Shown piece by piece: positions 1 to 8,659 of a stretch of 59,337 nucleotides of DNA. Under the pieces are notes generated by a model, which ran no database searches, was not told the origin of the DNA, and saw nothing but the letters and a program-made list of their open reading frames with translations. Where the stretch lies: contig JAJBUH010000262.1 in the NCBI GenBank assembly GCA_020860445.1, positions 1 to 59,337 on the forward strand, given 5' to 3'. Position 1 is the stretch's first letter; every line of letters begins with the position of its first letter. This DNA comes from Bacteroidales bacterium (lineage in GTDB: Bacteria > Bacteroidota > Bacteroidia > Bacteroidales > Muribaculaceae). A program made the translations under genes and the position numbers.

Positions 1-101
1 CTCATAACTCATAACTCATAACTCATAACTCATAACTCATAACTCATAACTCATACCTCATAACTCATACCTCATAACTCATAACTCATAACTCATAACT
101 A
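1..101. repeat. Heptanucleotide tandem array upstream of ureF
   Basis: About fourteen copies of the 7-bp unit CTCATAA, with a few CTCATAC variants, run from the window edge to the ureF start. No gene is visible in this stretch and no Shine-Dalgarno sequence precedes the ATG. The same period recurs with other unit sequences before many genes in this window, for instance 3546-3609. The array continues off the left edge, so its full copy number is unknown. Confidence 0.95.
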
Positions 102-103
102 AT

Positions 104-784
104 ATGTTGATGCATCTGCTGCAATTCACTGATTCAGCGTTCCCGGTGGGCACATTCTCATTCTCCAACGGTTTGGAGACTGCGGCCCACATCGGCATCG
201 TGCATGATGCCGATACCCTGGAGCAATACACGCGATCGGTGGCATTGCAAGGCGCCCTAAGCGATGGCGTGGCTGCCTTGCTGGCTTATCGCGCTGCCAA
301 GGCCAGAGACTACGATACCATACTCAAAGTCGACCAAGAGATAATGCTGTTTAAGATGAACGATGAGGCGCGCCTGATGCTGCAACGCATGGGCAAGAAG
401 TTGGCTGAACTCGGAGTCAAGCTTTTCAAAGCCGATGACGACCTGTTCCATCGCTGGATCGCCGACATCAACTCGGGCAAAACGCCGGGGTCTTATCCCG
501 TGGCCCAAGGAATAGCATTCGCTCAGGCTGGACTATCGGAGGAGGAATTGTTTGCCAGCCATCAATACGGCGTAATCAACATGGTATTGTCGGCAGCTCT
601 GAGATGCGTCAGGGTATCGCATTACGATACGCAGGACATTCTGTATCGCCTATCGGCTGATGTGCCAAAGCTGTACGAGCGCGCTCGCGCGATGACTTTC
701 CACGATATGAACAGCTTCGTGCCAGAGATGGACATCTTCGCCTCGATGCACGAAAAAGGCCAGATGCGTATGTTCATGAATTAA
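104..784 (+). CDS. ureF: Urease accessory protein UreF
   Basis: The 226-residue product fits UreF, the all-helical accessory protein that joins UreD and UreG in the complex that loads nickel into apo-urease in the cytoplasm. The N-terminus carries the family signature around residues 11-25 (SAFPVGTFSFSNGLE), and length and helix-rich composition are normal. ATG at 104 or the ATG two codons later could both initiate; neither has a clear ribosome-binding site because the CTCATAA array abuts the start. ureG follows after 39 bp and ureD after that, so this is the downstream half of a urease operon whose structural genes and ureE probably lie left of the window (inference). Confidence 0.93.
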   Translation: MLMHLLQFTDSAFPVGTFSFSNGLETAAHIGIVHDADTLEQYTRSVALQGALSDGVAALLAYRAAKARDYDTILKVDQEIMLFKMNDEARLMLQRMGKKLAELGVKLFKADDDLFHRWIADINSGKTPGSYPVAQGIAFAQAGLSEEELFASHQYGVINMVLSAALRCVRVSHYDTQDILYRLSADVPKLYERARAMTFHDMNSFVPEMDIFASMHEKGQMRMFMN

Positions 785-790
785 CACACA

Positions 791-820
791 TTACTTTTTA
801 CTCATTACTTATTACTTTTT
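791..820 (+). repeat. Heptad leader array upstream of ureG
   Basis: Four 7-bp units of the form TTACTTT/TTACTCA/TTACTTA/TTACTTT fill the ureF-ureG gap and end just before the ureG ATG. A near-identical array (2505-2531) precedes the urea transporter gene. It belongs to the window-wide family of period-7 leader repeats. Confidence 0.85.
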
Positions 821-823
821 GAG

Positions 824-1453
824 ATGTCAACTTGCAGAATAGGAATCGGAGGCCCGGTTGGTTCGGGCAAAACAGCACTGATCGAGGCCATCACCCCGCG
901 ATTGATGGAGAAGGGCTTGAATGTGCTTATCATCACCAACGATATTGTCACCACTGAGGATGCCAAGCATGTACGCCGTACCCTCAAGGGCGTATTGGCC
1001 GAAGACCGAATCATCGGTGTCGAGACTGGCGCCTGCCCGCATACCGCAGTGCGCGAAGACCCCTCGATGAACATTGCCGCCGTCGAGGAGATGGAGGCTA
1101 AGTTCCCCGAGGCTGACGTGGTGCTTATCGAGAGTGGCGGCGACAATCTGACCCTTACATTCAGCCCGGCCCTGGTGGATTTCTTTATTTATGTAATCGA
1201 TGTGGCCGCTGGTGACAAGATACCGCGCAAGGATGGCCCTGGCATTTCGCAAAGCGACATTCTGGTGATCAACAAAATCGACTTGGCGCCTTATGTCAAC
1301 GCCTCGCTCGAGGTCATGGACCATGACTCAAAGCTGATGCGTCCCGGCAAACCCTTTGTTTTCACCAACTCAATGACTGGCGAAAACATCGATCAGCTCG
1401 TCGACCTCCTCTTCAAGATGGCCCTCTTCGATAAAATGAAAAACGAAAAATGA
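824..1453 (+). CDS. ureG: Urease accessory GTPase UreG
   Basis: UreG is the SIMIBI-class GTPase that carries nickel and powers urease maturation together with UreD and UreF. The 209 residues show a P-loop at 9-17 (GGPVGSGKT), the metal-binding Cys-Pro-His motif at 71-73, the ESGGDNLT switch motif at 103-110 and an NKID guanine-specificity motif near 150. Length is typical. The start ATG at 824 directly precedes the conserved N-terminal strand. The last codons (KMKNEK) are encoded by a GAAAAAT-type heptad repeat that continues past the stop, so the repeat array has been built into the 3' end of the gene. Confidence 0.97.
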   Translation: MSTCRIGIGGPVGSGKTALIEAITPRLMEKGLNVLIITNDIVTTEDAKHVRRTLKGVLAEDRIIGVETGACPHTAVREDPSMNIAAVEEMEAKFPEADVVLIESGGDNLTLTFSPALVDFFIYVIDVAAGDKIPRKDGPGISQSDILVINKIDLAPYVNASLEVMDHDSKLMRPGKPFVFTNSMTGENIDQLVDLLFKMALFDKMKNEK

Positions 1454-1521
1454 AAAATACCATCCGGTATCATTCTTCAGTTTTAATTCCTCATTCTTAA
1501 TTTTTCATTTTTCATTTTTAA
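1438..1521. repeat. Paired complementary heptad arrays between ureG and ureD
   Basis: The left arm (1441-1458) is built of GAAAAAT/GAAAAAC units and the right arm (1500-1519) of ATTTTTC units. The two arms are almost perfectly complementary over about 18-20 bp with roughly a 41-nt loop, so the intercistronic RNA could fold into a long A/U stem immediately before the ureD start. No T-run terminator follows, so an mRNA-stability or translation-initiation role is more likely than termination (inference). Confidence 0.85.
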
Positions 1522-1527
1522 TTGAAT

Positions 1528-2469
1528 ATGCGTTACTACTCCGATTCGCCCAAGGTGGACTTCGATTCCATGCCTGAGATGGCCCCTTACCTCGAGCAAC
1601 CCGAAGCTATGTATGTCGGTTGCCCGGGCAAGCATGGCTATCTCAACCTTGGCTTTGAACTCAACAGCGAAGGCAAAAGCATATTGCGCGAACTCGACCG
1701 GCGCGCCCCACTGATTGTACAACAAGAGTTGTACTTTGACGAGGAATTGCCAGGACTGCCTTGCGTGTACATCTTATCATCGGGCGGACCCAATGTTGAC
1801 GGCGATCGCTATGTGCAAAATTTCTTGGTCAAAAAGGATGCAATGGCGTTTGTCAGCACCGGGGCGGCTACCAAAATAGCCGAGATGAAACGCAACTATT
1901 CTGGTATGCTGCAGACCATTACGCTCGAGGAGAGCGCATATTTTGAATATCTGCCCGAGCCCATCATCCCCTGCAAGCACTCGCGCTACATCTCTGATAC
2001 AAAGATTGTGGCTGATGCGACTGCCACGCTTGTTTATTCTGAGATCTATATGGGCGGACGCAAATATTACAAGGATGGTGAGCTATTCCAGTATGACATC
2101 CTGTCGGTGTGCACCCATGCAGAGAGACCTGACGGCGAGCAACTATTCCGCGAGAAATTCATAATCGACCCACACGACAACGACCTGCGCATGATTGGTC
2201 AGATGCACGATTTCGATGTCTTCGCCAACGTGGTGGTACTCGCTCCGAAAGACAAGGCCGAAGAGGTGTACGCCCAAACCGAACCATTTTACGACAAAGA
2301 AAATCGCCTGGCCGCTGGCATTACCCACCTGCCAAACCAGAGCGGCCTGCTATTCAAGGTGCTCGGTATGGAGTCAGGGCCTGTGAAAAAGACAGTCAGG
2401 GAATTTGCCTCCCGGGTGCGCCTCGCTGTCAAGGGCAAACCCATCCCCGCCGAATTCCCCTGGCGATGA
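1528..2469 (+). CDS. ureD: Urease accessory protein UreD (UreH)
   Basis: This 313-residue protein matches UreD, the beta-rich scaffold that docks on urease and channels nickel from UreG. Recognisable features are the early block around AYFEYLPEPIIPCKHSRY (about residues 142-159) and the C-terminal region ending PAEFPWR. I prefer the ATG at 1528; an in-frame TTG two codons upstream would add only Met-Asn. The start sits right after the T-rich arm of the ureG-ureD heptad stem. Gene order ureF-ureG-ureD is intact and co-oriented, and a urea transporter follows 65 bp downstream. Confidence 0.93.
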   Translation: MRYYSDSPKVDFDSMPEMAPYLEQPEAMYVGCPGKHGYLNLGFELNSEGKSILRELDRRAPLIVQQELYFDEELPGLPCVYILSSGGPNVDGDRYVQNFLVKKDAMAFVSTGAATKIAEMKRNYSGMLQTITLEESAYFEYLPEPIIPCKHSRYISDTKIVADATATLVYSEIYMGGRKYYKDGELFQYDILSVCTHAERPDGEQLFREKFIIDPHDNDLRMIGQMHDFDVFANVVVLAPKDKAEEVYAQTEPFYDKENRLAAGITHLPNQSGLLFKVLGMESGPVKKTVREFASRVRLAVKGKPIPAEFPWR

Positions 2470-2504
2470 AAACAATTGACAATTAATCTCCACGGCAGTA
2501 TTTC

Positions 2505-2531
2505 TTATTACTCATTACTTATTACTTTTTC
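2505..2531 (+). repeat. Heptad leader array upstream of the urea transporter
   Basis: TTACTCA/TTACTTA/TTACTTT units repeat with a 7-bp period and end shortly before the ATG at 2535. The sequence is nearly the same as the array before ureG (791-820), so the two gaps of this operon carry copies of one repeat. Confidence 0.85.
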
Positions 2532-2534
2532 ACG

Positions 2535-3545
2535 ATGGAAGCAACAACTAACGCCCCCTCGCCAATGGGCCAACAATTAAAATTGGCTGTGCGCACTCTG
2601 CTGCGCGGCTCTGGCCAAGTGATGTTTCAGTGCAGCGCTTGGACCGGCCTTTTCTTCCTGCTCGGAATCTTCTGGGGCTCTTATGAGTGTCACCTTCCCC
2701 AAGTAGCTTGGGGAGCCGTGGTGGGCTTAGTGTTCTCCACGCTTGCCGGTTTCCTGCTCAAGCAAAATGTGGCCGACGGCGACCAGGGCCTGTGGGGATT
2801 CAATGGCATACTTGTGGGTTGCGCCTTCCCGACATTCTTGGCCAATACTTGGCTGATGTGGATTTCGCTCGCTTTGTTTGCCATGTTCACCACTTGGGTG
2901 CGCCAGGGATTCAACAATGTGATGGCGCCCTGGAAGGTCAACTCCCTAACATTCCCCTTCGTGTTCATGACTTGGATTTTCCTGCTATGCTCGCGCATAT
3001 TCGAGGCTATCGACCCAGTGGGGATGTCTCACCCGGTAGCAGTAGACGTAGCCGCAACTGCATTCGGCGTTGACACCGGCTTTGGCCATCTGGTCATCTA
3101 CTGGCTCAAGGGCGTGTCACAGGTGTTCTTGATCAATTCATGGGTGACTGGCATATTCTTCCTGGTGGGCTTGGCTTTGTGCAACAAATGGGCAGCATTC
3201 TGGGCCGCTGCCGCTTCGGCAATTTCGCTGGCGCTGGCTTTGCTCTTCAAGGCCACCCCGACCGACGTGGCCAATGGCCTGTTTGGTTTCAGTCCAGTGC
3301 TTACCGGCATCGCCGTGGGCATGACTTTCTACTCTGTCAATTATAAGACTGCCATCTGGGCCGTGCTGGCCATCGTGGCTACATTCTTTATGCAAGCGGC
3401 CATGGACGTATTCTTCGAGCCTTGGGGAATGCCTACCCTCACTGGACCCTTCTGCATCACCACCTGGCTATTCCTCCTGCCTCTCTATAAATTCACTGTA
3501 GCCGACCCCGACCACTCGCACTGGCACTCAGCCAAAGCCAAATAA
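2535..3545 (+). CDS. Urea transporter (UT family)
   Basis: The 336-residue hydrophobic protein fits the UT-type urea channel family, which lets urea enter by facilitated diffusion. The internal two-fold repeat typical of the family is visible: GFNGILVGCAFPTF near residue 92 and GLFGFSPVLTGIAVG near residue 244, and a family-like LTGPF block follows near 300. About ten membrane segments can be traced by eye. It follows ureD in the same direction, consistent with a urea import and hydrolysis operon that yields ammonia for nitrogen assimilation or acid buffering (inference). Substrate is assigned from family and context. Confidence 0.9.
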   Translation: MEATTNAPSPMGQQLKLAVRTLLRGSGQVMFQCSAWTGLFFLLGIFWGSYECHLPQVAWGAVVGLVFSTLAGFLLKQNVADGDQGLWGFNGILVGCAFPTFLANTWLMWISLALFAMFTTWVRQGFNNVMAPWKVNSLTFPFVFMTWIFLLCSRIFEAIDPVGMSHPVAVDVAATAFGVDTGFGHLVIYWLKGVSQVFLINSWVTGIFFLVGLALCNKWAAFWAAAASAISLALALLFKATPTDVANGLFGFSPVLTGIAVGMTFYSVNYKTAIWAVLAIVATFFMQAAMDVFFEPWGMPTLTGPFCITTWLFLLPLYKFTVADPDHSHWHSAKAK

Positions 3546-3609
3546 CAACTCATAACTCATAACTCACAACTCATAACTCACAACTCATAACTCATAACTC
3601 ATAACTATA
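3546..3609. repeat. Heptad array (CTCATAA/CTCACAA) before the MFS gene
   Basis: About nine copies of CTCATAA or CTCACAA fill the whole gap between the urea transporter stop and the next ATG. It is the same unit as the array at the left edge of the window, some 3.5 kb away in the same operon. Confidence 0.93.
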
Positions 3610-4938
3610 ATGCTGTTGCGCACGATGCCACTCAGAGGAGCCGATTACTGGATCGTAACGGTATCCTCAATGGAGCAGCTAATAGGCGGAGCCCTATCGA
3701 CAGTCATCTCAGTGATGCTGCCCATGCTGCAAATGACCCTCCACCCCGAGCTACCCTCGGTGGTGCAAGGCATCGTGGGCGCAATGGGCCTTATCGGCAT
3801 CGGGCTCGGTTCGCTGATTATCGGCAAACCGAGCGACAAGATGGGATATCTTATCTGGTTTCGCCTGTGCCCCATAATCATAATGGCAGGATCGCTGATT
3901 TGCATCTTCCTGCCGAATGTGGGGTGCTTGGTGGCTGGCCTGCTCATCATTGGCATTGGCACCGGAGGCGGCTACAGCCTGGATTCGGCTTATATCTCTG
4001 AGCTATTGCCCGACAAGTGGCGCTTGTTTATGGTAGGTGTAGCTAAGGCTACTTGTTCGATTGGATTCTGCGCTCCAGCCATCGTCTGCTATTGGATACT
4101 CAAGCATGACCCCTCGGCTCACATCTGGAGCCGCATGGCATGGATCCTGTTTGTGCTGGGCGCCGTGACATTGCTGATGCGTCTGCGTTGGGCTGAGAGT
4201 CCCAAATGGCTGATGGCTCAAGGCAAACTCAAGCAAGCCCAGAAAGCCGCCCAGAAGCTGCTGGGCTCGGATGTTGACGTAGCCCCCGAGAAACCCAATG
4301 GCGCCCCAGCGCCCAAGTCAAAATTCCAATGGGGACCAAATATGAAGAAAATCATCTTCAGTGGTATTCCTTGGGCATGCGAGGGACTGGGTGTGTACGG
4401 ATTCAGCGTGTTCCTGCCTGTGATGGTTATGGCTCTTGGATTTGAGAAGGTTACAGAACACGGAATTGTGAAGATTATGAGTTCGGTCGAGGTTACAGCG
4501 GTGGTTAATGCCTTTATCATTCCCGGCTTCATCATCGGTCTGTGGCTGATACGCAAGCACAACCATGTAAAGATGCTGTACAAAGGCTTTATCTGGAGCG
4601 CAATCGGCTTGGTAGCCCTGTTGATATCCTACCTGCTCAAGCTCCCGGCTTGGACTATGCTTATCGGCTTTATGATTTATGAGATAGCTCTTAATGCCGG
4701 ACCCCACTTGATCACCTATGTGATACCACCGCGCATCTATCCGGTCGAAGACCGAGCCGAGGGCAATGGCATAGCGGCCCTGATTGGCAAGGTGGGAGCC
4801 GTGGCCGGTGTGATTCTTATGCCCATCCTGCTCGACTGGGGAGGCATGACCCTGGTATTGGTAGTCTCAGCGATAGTAATGATTATCGGTGCCCTAATCG
4901 GCCGCATCTATGGCCGCCAGCTGGGCCTAGTAAAATAA
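3610..4938 (+). CDS. MFS transporter in the urease locus
   Basis: A 442-residue integral membrane protein of the major facilitator superfamily with about twelve membrane segments and a central cytoplasmic loop near residues 200-240 rich in Lys, Ala and Pro. The loop after TM2 has a weak motif A (GKPSDKMG). The PESPRW-like block after TM6 (AESPKWLM) points to the sugar-porter/SV2-like branch. The substrate cannot be read from sequence. It is separated from the urea transporter only by a heptad array and is probably co-transcribed, so a role near urea or nickel supply is possible but unproven. Confidence 0.85.
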   Translation: MLLRTMPLRGADYWIVTVSSMEQLIGGALSTVISVMLPMLQMTLHPELPSVVQGIVGAMGLIGIGLGSLIIGKPSDKMGYLIWFRLCPIIIMAGSLICIFLPNVGCLVAGLLIIGIGTGGGYSLDSAYISELLPDKWRLFMVGVAKATCSIGFCAPAIVCYWILKHDPSAHIWSRMAWILFVLGAVTLLMRLRWAESPKWLMAQGKLKQAQKAAQKLLGSDVDVAPEKPNGAPAPKSKFQWGPNMKKIIFSGIPWACEGLGVYGFSVFLPVMVMALGFEKVTEHGIVKIMSSVEVTAVVNAFIIPGFIIGLWLIRKHNHVKMLYKGFIWSAIGLVALLISYLLKLPAWTMLIGFMIYEIALNAGPHLITYVIPPRIYPVEDRAEGNGIAALIGKVGAVAGVILMPILLDWGGMTLVLVVSAIVMIIGALIGRIYGRQLGLVK

Positions 4939-5025
4939 TATTAAGCCTTGAGGGCTAAATCGTTGAGCGCCAAATTGCCTTCCGGATGGCGGCTACTGTT
5001 ATCGGCCACTGTGTGGCCGAGCCCC

Positions 5026-5970
5026 CTATGGCCTCAGTGAGTTGATATCCACTATCCCGTTGATTACGGCATATATGGCCAAACCGGCTGGCGAGTGGAT
5101 TTGCAATTTCTGAGCCAAATTGCGCCGGTGGGTTGTGACGGTATTGACCGATACGCACAGGGCATCGGCTATCTCTTTGTTGCTCATGCCCTGAGCCACG
5201 CACGATATGATCTCTCGTTCGCGTTGGCTCAGGTTGGCATCTTCGGGATTGCCCTCGGTGCCATCCTCAGCAGTCTTTGTCGGCGGATTTTCAATCACAT
5301 GCCGCTCAAGACGCTCTACAGCCGGAACAAACAGTTTGTCCTCGACCGAACAGTGGGACACCAGATCTTGCTCGCAATTCATGATATCGAATAGCACTGC
5401 GTTGAGCAGGTTGTTTTCGCGTTGCGGCAGATAGCGGATAATAATATTCTTGAGTTCCTTGAGCTTGGTGTGGATGCTATGATGGCCCGAGGCAAATACG
5501 GCTATGCTGTATTCTTCGTCGAGTTCGCCCGTGAGCAGATTCTTTACGTAGTTGAGCACCGTATTATTCTCGTGCTGCATGTGACGATTGACCTCCTCGA
5601 CATAGGCATCATAAAATTTGAGTATGAGCATAGCCACCTCGTCGCGGCCCGAGCAATCGATAGCCTCGATGAGTTTGCGCCGAATCAAAGGCAGGCAGAA
5701 ATCCAAGAAATAGCTGTGGGCATGCTGCAGGTAGCGCATGATCGATGGCACTGCTACCGAGTCGATATCCTGATGTCCGAAAGAGATGAAATTGGCTACA
5801 GCGAGAAATGTATTGCAGTCAACTTCTTGTTCCTCACATATTTGCCCTATTGTCTTCTCGCCAAATCCGAGGGATATGCCAAAGCGGCTCATAGCCATCA
5901 AGAGCATCGGATTGTCGTTGATCAGCTGGCTCATGCGCTGGTCGGCGGTATAGATTTTTGTCTCACTCAT
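5026..5970 (-). CDS. Hemerythrin-like domain / LuxR-type DNA-binding regulator
   Basis: The 314-residue cytoplasmic protein combines an N-terminal helical domain with a C-terminal LuxR/GerE helix-turn-helix (LSQREREIISCVAQGMSNKE at about 250-269, recognition region NTVTTHRRNL). The N-terminal part carries His and Glu residues spaced like hemerythrin/RIC di-iron proteins: HAH near 85, HMQHEN near 136, HHSIH near 169 and HCSVEDKLFVP near 211. I infer a di-iron sensor for oxygen, nitric oxide or iron controlling transcription. It is convergent with the urease/MFS operon, and its 3' end lies 87 bp from the MFS stop. Its target is unknown. The DNA-binding call is firm and the metal site is inferred. 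Confidence 0.85.
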   Translation of the reverse strand: MSETKIYTADQRMSQLINDNPMLLMAMSRFGISLGFGEKTIGQICEEQEVDCNTFLAVANFISFGHQDIDSVAVPSIMRYLQHAHSYFLDFCLPLIRRKLIEAIDCSGRDEVAMLILKFYDAYVEEVNRHMQHENNTVLNYVKNLLTGELDEEYSIAVFASGHHSIHTKLKELKNIIIRYLPQRENNLLNAVLFDIMNCEQDLVSHCSVEDKLFVPAVERLERHVIENPPTKTAEDGTEGNPEDANLSQREREIISCVAQGMSNKEIADALCVSVNTVTTHRRNLAQKLQIHSPAGLAIYAVINGIVDINSLRP

Positions 5971-5993
5971 AACTCAGTTGAAAATTACGAGTG

Positions 5994-6001
5994 CAAAAGT
6001 A
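5994..6001 (-). promoter_or_regulatory. Bacteroidetes -7 box for the hemerythrin/LuxR gene
   Basis: On the minus strand the sequence reads TACTTTTG, matching TAnnTTTG, with a TTG 20 bp upstream (6022-6024). It lies about 24 bp before the ATG at 5970. Confidence 0.65.
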
Positions 6002-6047
6002 ATCTTTTTCCCACAATTTTCCAATACCCACTTTAGGTGAAAATTTC

Positions 6048-7442
6048 TCACTGGGCCACGAATGAATAAGCTCCCAATTCTAATGTGCGCTTCACGCCAT
6101 AGAAGTCGTCTTCGAGCCTATTCTCGCTCAATGCCGGATAGGCGGCATCAATGGCAGGCGAGTCTGGCTTAAGGCGGTAGTCAAACAGATACTCATCGCG
6201 CACGGTGTAGAAGAGCGGATCTTCGTCCCACAAGCAGTCAATAAAATTGTCATCATCAGTGCCAGCGCTCTTGAATAGACAACGCTTGAAATAAACATCC
6301 CAGCCGGTAAAATCGCCTGGGGTGACATCGCTGCCCAAGCCGTAAGTGATGGTGTTGGTGATAAGGGCCTTGGTAGGAGCCGCGTCATAGTATTCTTCTG
6401 TCTCAGCCGGGTCAATCATGGTCCAAGCGGCACCCGAGATAGCGGAATAGAGGTAGTTGTTTGACACTGTGCATTGGTCAAACCTATGGTCACCGCCCAC
6501 AAGATAAATCAAGCCATAAGAGGCCTCGGCAAATTCGCAGCCAAGGGCCTCGACCGAAGCGTTGAGGGCTGATAGCACGCACTCGCCTGAATTGCGCAGC
6601 ACGCTATTGATGAGGGTCAGTTTTTTCTCACTGACATCGCTGCCGTCGCCATACACGCCTACTCCATAGCTGGTGTTGCTTACTTCAGTGTATTGCATAT
6701 AGTTGCCCGTTGAGCTCTCCATGAAATCTATGCCATCCCATTGGCGCGACATCAGGTCGTAGGATACGCCCGGGATGACCTCGCCGGTGCGGTCGCCAGT
6801 CAGCCTGACAGGATTGCCTGGCTGCCCCATGCAGACAAGGGTGCCATTGACACGCATATATGAGGCATCATGGAATAGCAGCTTAGCGCCAGCCTCGATG
6901 GTAAGGGTCGCACCCTCAGAGACTATCAGCGAATCCTTGATTTGATAGGGCTTTCCAGCTCTCCAGAAGGCATCGGCGGTTATCACCTCGCCCTGTATGC
7001 GATTGATGTCCTGTCCGCGCACAGCCACAATCACGCTGCTCACCACCCCATTGGTAGTAAAGTCAATGCTGGCAGTAATGGCCTGGGGTTCGTCGCTGCC
7101 GTTTTCGGGCAGCAGGCAGTCAACAAAAACATAAATGGAATCGTTTGCGCGTATCTCGATGTCGGTAAATTCTGTGCCTCCCATGCCATCGACGTTGAGC
7201 CTAAACAAGCTGGCATCAGCGCCCGACAGAGCCACGCGTTGCAAATTCAAGCCTTTGCTGTGGCGATTGTAGACTGCCATGCGGGTGGTGATGGCGCGTT
7301 CGGCTGTGTAGACAGTGCCAAGGTCGAGGGTATCAGCCGAGAAGGCGGGTTGATCCGAGGGGGATGTTGTGAATCCGTCCTCGATGCAACTCGCCAATGA
7401 GGCGGCTATAACCGCCAAGAGTATATAGATGCAACGTTTCAA
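6048..7442 (-). CDS. Secreted beta-helix lipoprotein, function unknown
   Basis: The 464-residue product begins with a lipoprotein signal peptide ending in the lipobox LASC (Cys18), so it is probably anchored in the outer membrane. After an Ig-like N-terminal segment (about 30-145), residues from about 170 on resemble a right-handed parallel beta-helix with short Asn/Gly-rich rungs. I recognise no catalytic motif. The only start that keeps the signal peptide is a TTG at 7442, which lies immediately downstream of an ACTTTTG-type heptad array on the coding strand. This family of right-handed-helix lipoproteins is common in Bacteroidales, but its role is not known to me. Confidence 0.8.
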   Translation of the reverse strand: MKRCIYILLAVIAASLASCIEDGFTTSPSDQPAFSADTLDLGTVYTAERAITTRMAVYNRHSKGLNLQRVALSGADASLFRLNVDGMGGTEFTDIEIRANDSIYVFVDCLLPENGSDEPQAITASIDFTTNGVVSSVIVAVRGQDINRIQGEVITADAFWRAGKPYQIKDSLIVSEGATLTIEAGAKLLFHDASYMRVNGTLVCMGQPGNPVRLTGDRTGEVIPGVSYDLMSRQWDGIDFMESSTGNYMQYTEVSNTSYGVGVYGDGSDVSEKKLTLINSVLRNSGECVLSALNASVEALGCEFAEASYGLIYLVGGDHRFDQCTVSNNYLYSAISGAAWTMIDPAETEEYYDAAPTKALITNTITYGLGSDVTPGDFTGWDVYFKRCLFKSAGTDDDNFIDCLWDEDPLFYTVRDEYLFDYRLKPDSPAIDAAYPALSENRLEDDFYGVKRTLELGAYSFVAQ

Positions 7443-7486
7443 GTTAAGTCAAAAGTATTAAGTCAAAAGTCAAGAGTAGAAATTAC
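7443..7486 (-). repeat. Heptad leader array with a dispersed 22-bp tail
   Basis: Read on the minus strand, the array has TTTTGAC and TTAATAC units running into the TTG start at 7442. Its distal part contains AAAAGTCAAGAGTAGAAATTAC (plus strand, 7465-7486). The same 22 bp recur in inverse orientation at 45882-45903, which shows that these leaders include dispersed, non-simple sequence. Confidence 0.8.
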
Positions 7487-7590
7487 CCACCAGAGGGCAT
7501 TTAATGGTTCAATAGTAAGAGTTACCTCCGAGAGTATTTCATATACCTCTAAATTCAAGACAGAAATATAACGATTTCAGAAGTTCTTTA

Positions 7591-7620
7591 TTGCTTTTTG
7601 AAGAATAATCCCTATCTTTG
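7591..7620 (+). promoter_or_regulatory. Promoter of the S66 peptidase gene
   Basis: TTG at 7591-7593 and TATCTTTG at 7613-7620 are separated by 19 bp, the expected -33/-7 geometry of the Bacteroidetes primary sigma factor. The start codon is 29 bp downstream of the -7 box. Confidence 0.8.
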
Positions 7621-7649
7621 CGCTTAGATTTTAAAGATTTTTAATTACG

Positions 7650-8657
7650 ATGATTACCCTACGCCTCAAACGCGTCTTTTTTAGCCTTGTTGCCAGCTTA
7701 GCCCTATCCGCTTGCGCTCAAAATCCGGTTACTCCGCCGCCTCTGTTGCCGGGAGCCAAAATCGCTATCGTTACCCCGGCCTCGGCCATCGACAGCATGG
7801 TCATTGTGCGAGCTGCCGAAAAGATAACCCAGATGGGCTATGAGCCCGTGGTCTACCCCCACGCTTTCGGCCGACATCACGGCACCTATGCCGCCAACGA
7901 CACCCTGCGCGCTGTCGACCTGATGACGGCCTTTGCCGACCCCGAAATCTCTGCCATCCTATGCGCCCGAGGCGGATACGGCACCAATCGCTTGATACCC
8001 ATGCTCGACATCGAGGTGATCAAGGCCAATCCTAAATGGCTAATAGGATATTCTGATATTTCGGTGCTGCATGCGTTGATGCGCAAAGCCAGAATCACGT
8101 CAATCCACGGGCCTATGTGCGGCCATATCGATGACAATCCGCTCGACGAGGAGAGCACCGCCTACCTATTCCAGATGCTGTCTGAAGGACTGCCAATGTC
8201 GTATGAAATTGAGACTCATCCCTATAATAAATACGGATACGCCAAGGGGCGCCTCGTTGGTGGCAACCTCCTCACCATCAATGCCCTCTCAGAGACGCCT
8301 CTCGATGTGCTGAATATCGGCGATCAAGAGGATATCATCCTTTACATCGAGGATGTGTCAGAGCAAATCTACGCCATCGAGCGAGTACTGATACGCTTGC
8401 ATCAGTCGGGTGCCCTGGCTAATCTCAAGGGGTTGATAATCGGAGAGTTCACCGACTACAAGCCCAGCAAAGATTTTGAGACGATGGAGGATATGATCCA
8501 CTATTGGCTCGACGAGTGGGGATATTACGGGTCTGAGGATTTCCCGATAATGTTCGGCTTCCCAGCCGGCCACGGCGAACCCAACTATCCCCTCCCCCTC
8601 GGTGCCATGACCGAGATTTCCCTCACCCCCACCGCCTCCAAAATCGCCTTCAAATAA
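7650..8657 (+). CDS. LD-carboxypeptidase, peptidase family S66 (lipoprotein)
   Basis: The 335-residue protein matches LD-carboxypeptidases, which cleave the L,D bond of murein tetrapeptides during peptidoglycan recycling. The proposed Ser-Glu-His triad is visible: Ser135 in GYSDIS, a Glu in YIEDVSE near 234 and a His in PAGHGEPN near 313. The oxyanion-region block ARGGYG is at 106-111. Unlike cytoplasmic LdcA, it has a signal peptide with lipobox LSAC (Cys22), so it should act in the periplasm or on a membrane face. It has its own promoter and is followed by an inverted-repeat element. Confidence 0.9.
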   Translation: MITLRLKRVFFSLVASLALSACAQNPVTPPPLLPGAKIAIVTPASAIDSMVIVRAAEKITQMGYEPVVYPHAFGRHHGTYAANDTLRAVDLMTAFADPEISAILCARGGYGTNRLIPMLDIEVIKANPKWLIGYSDISVLHALMRKARITSIHGPMCGHIDDNPLDEESTAYLFQMLSEGLPMSYEIETHPYNKYGYAKGRLVGGNLLTINALSETPLDVLNIGDQEDIILYIEDVSEQIYAIERVLIRLHQSGALANLKGLIIGEFTDYKPSKDFETMEDMIHYWLDEWGYYGSEDFPIMFGFPAGHGEPNYPLPLGAMTEISLTPTASKIAFK

Positions 8658-8659
8658 CC

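Noticed and set aside
1-101. Direct repeats that might suggest a CRISPR array
   Set aside because: Units are 7 bp with no spacers, and there are no cas genes.
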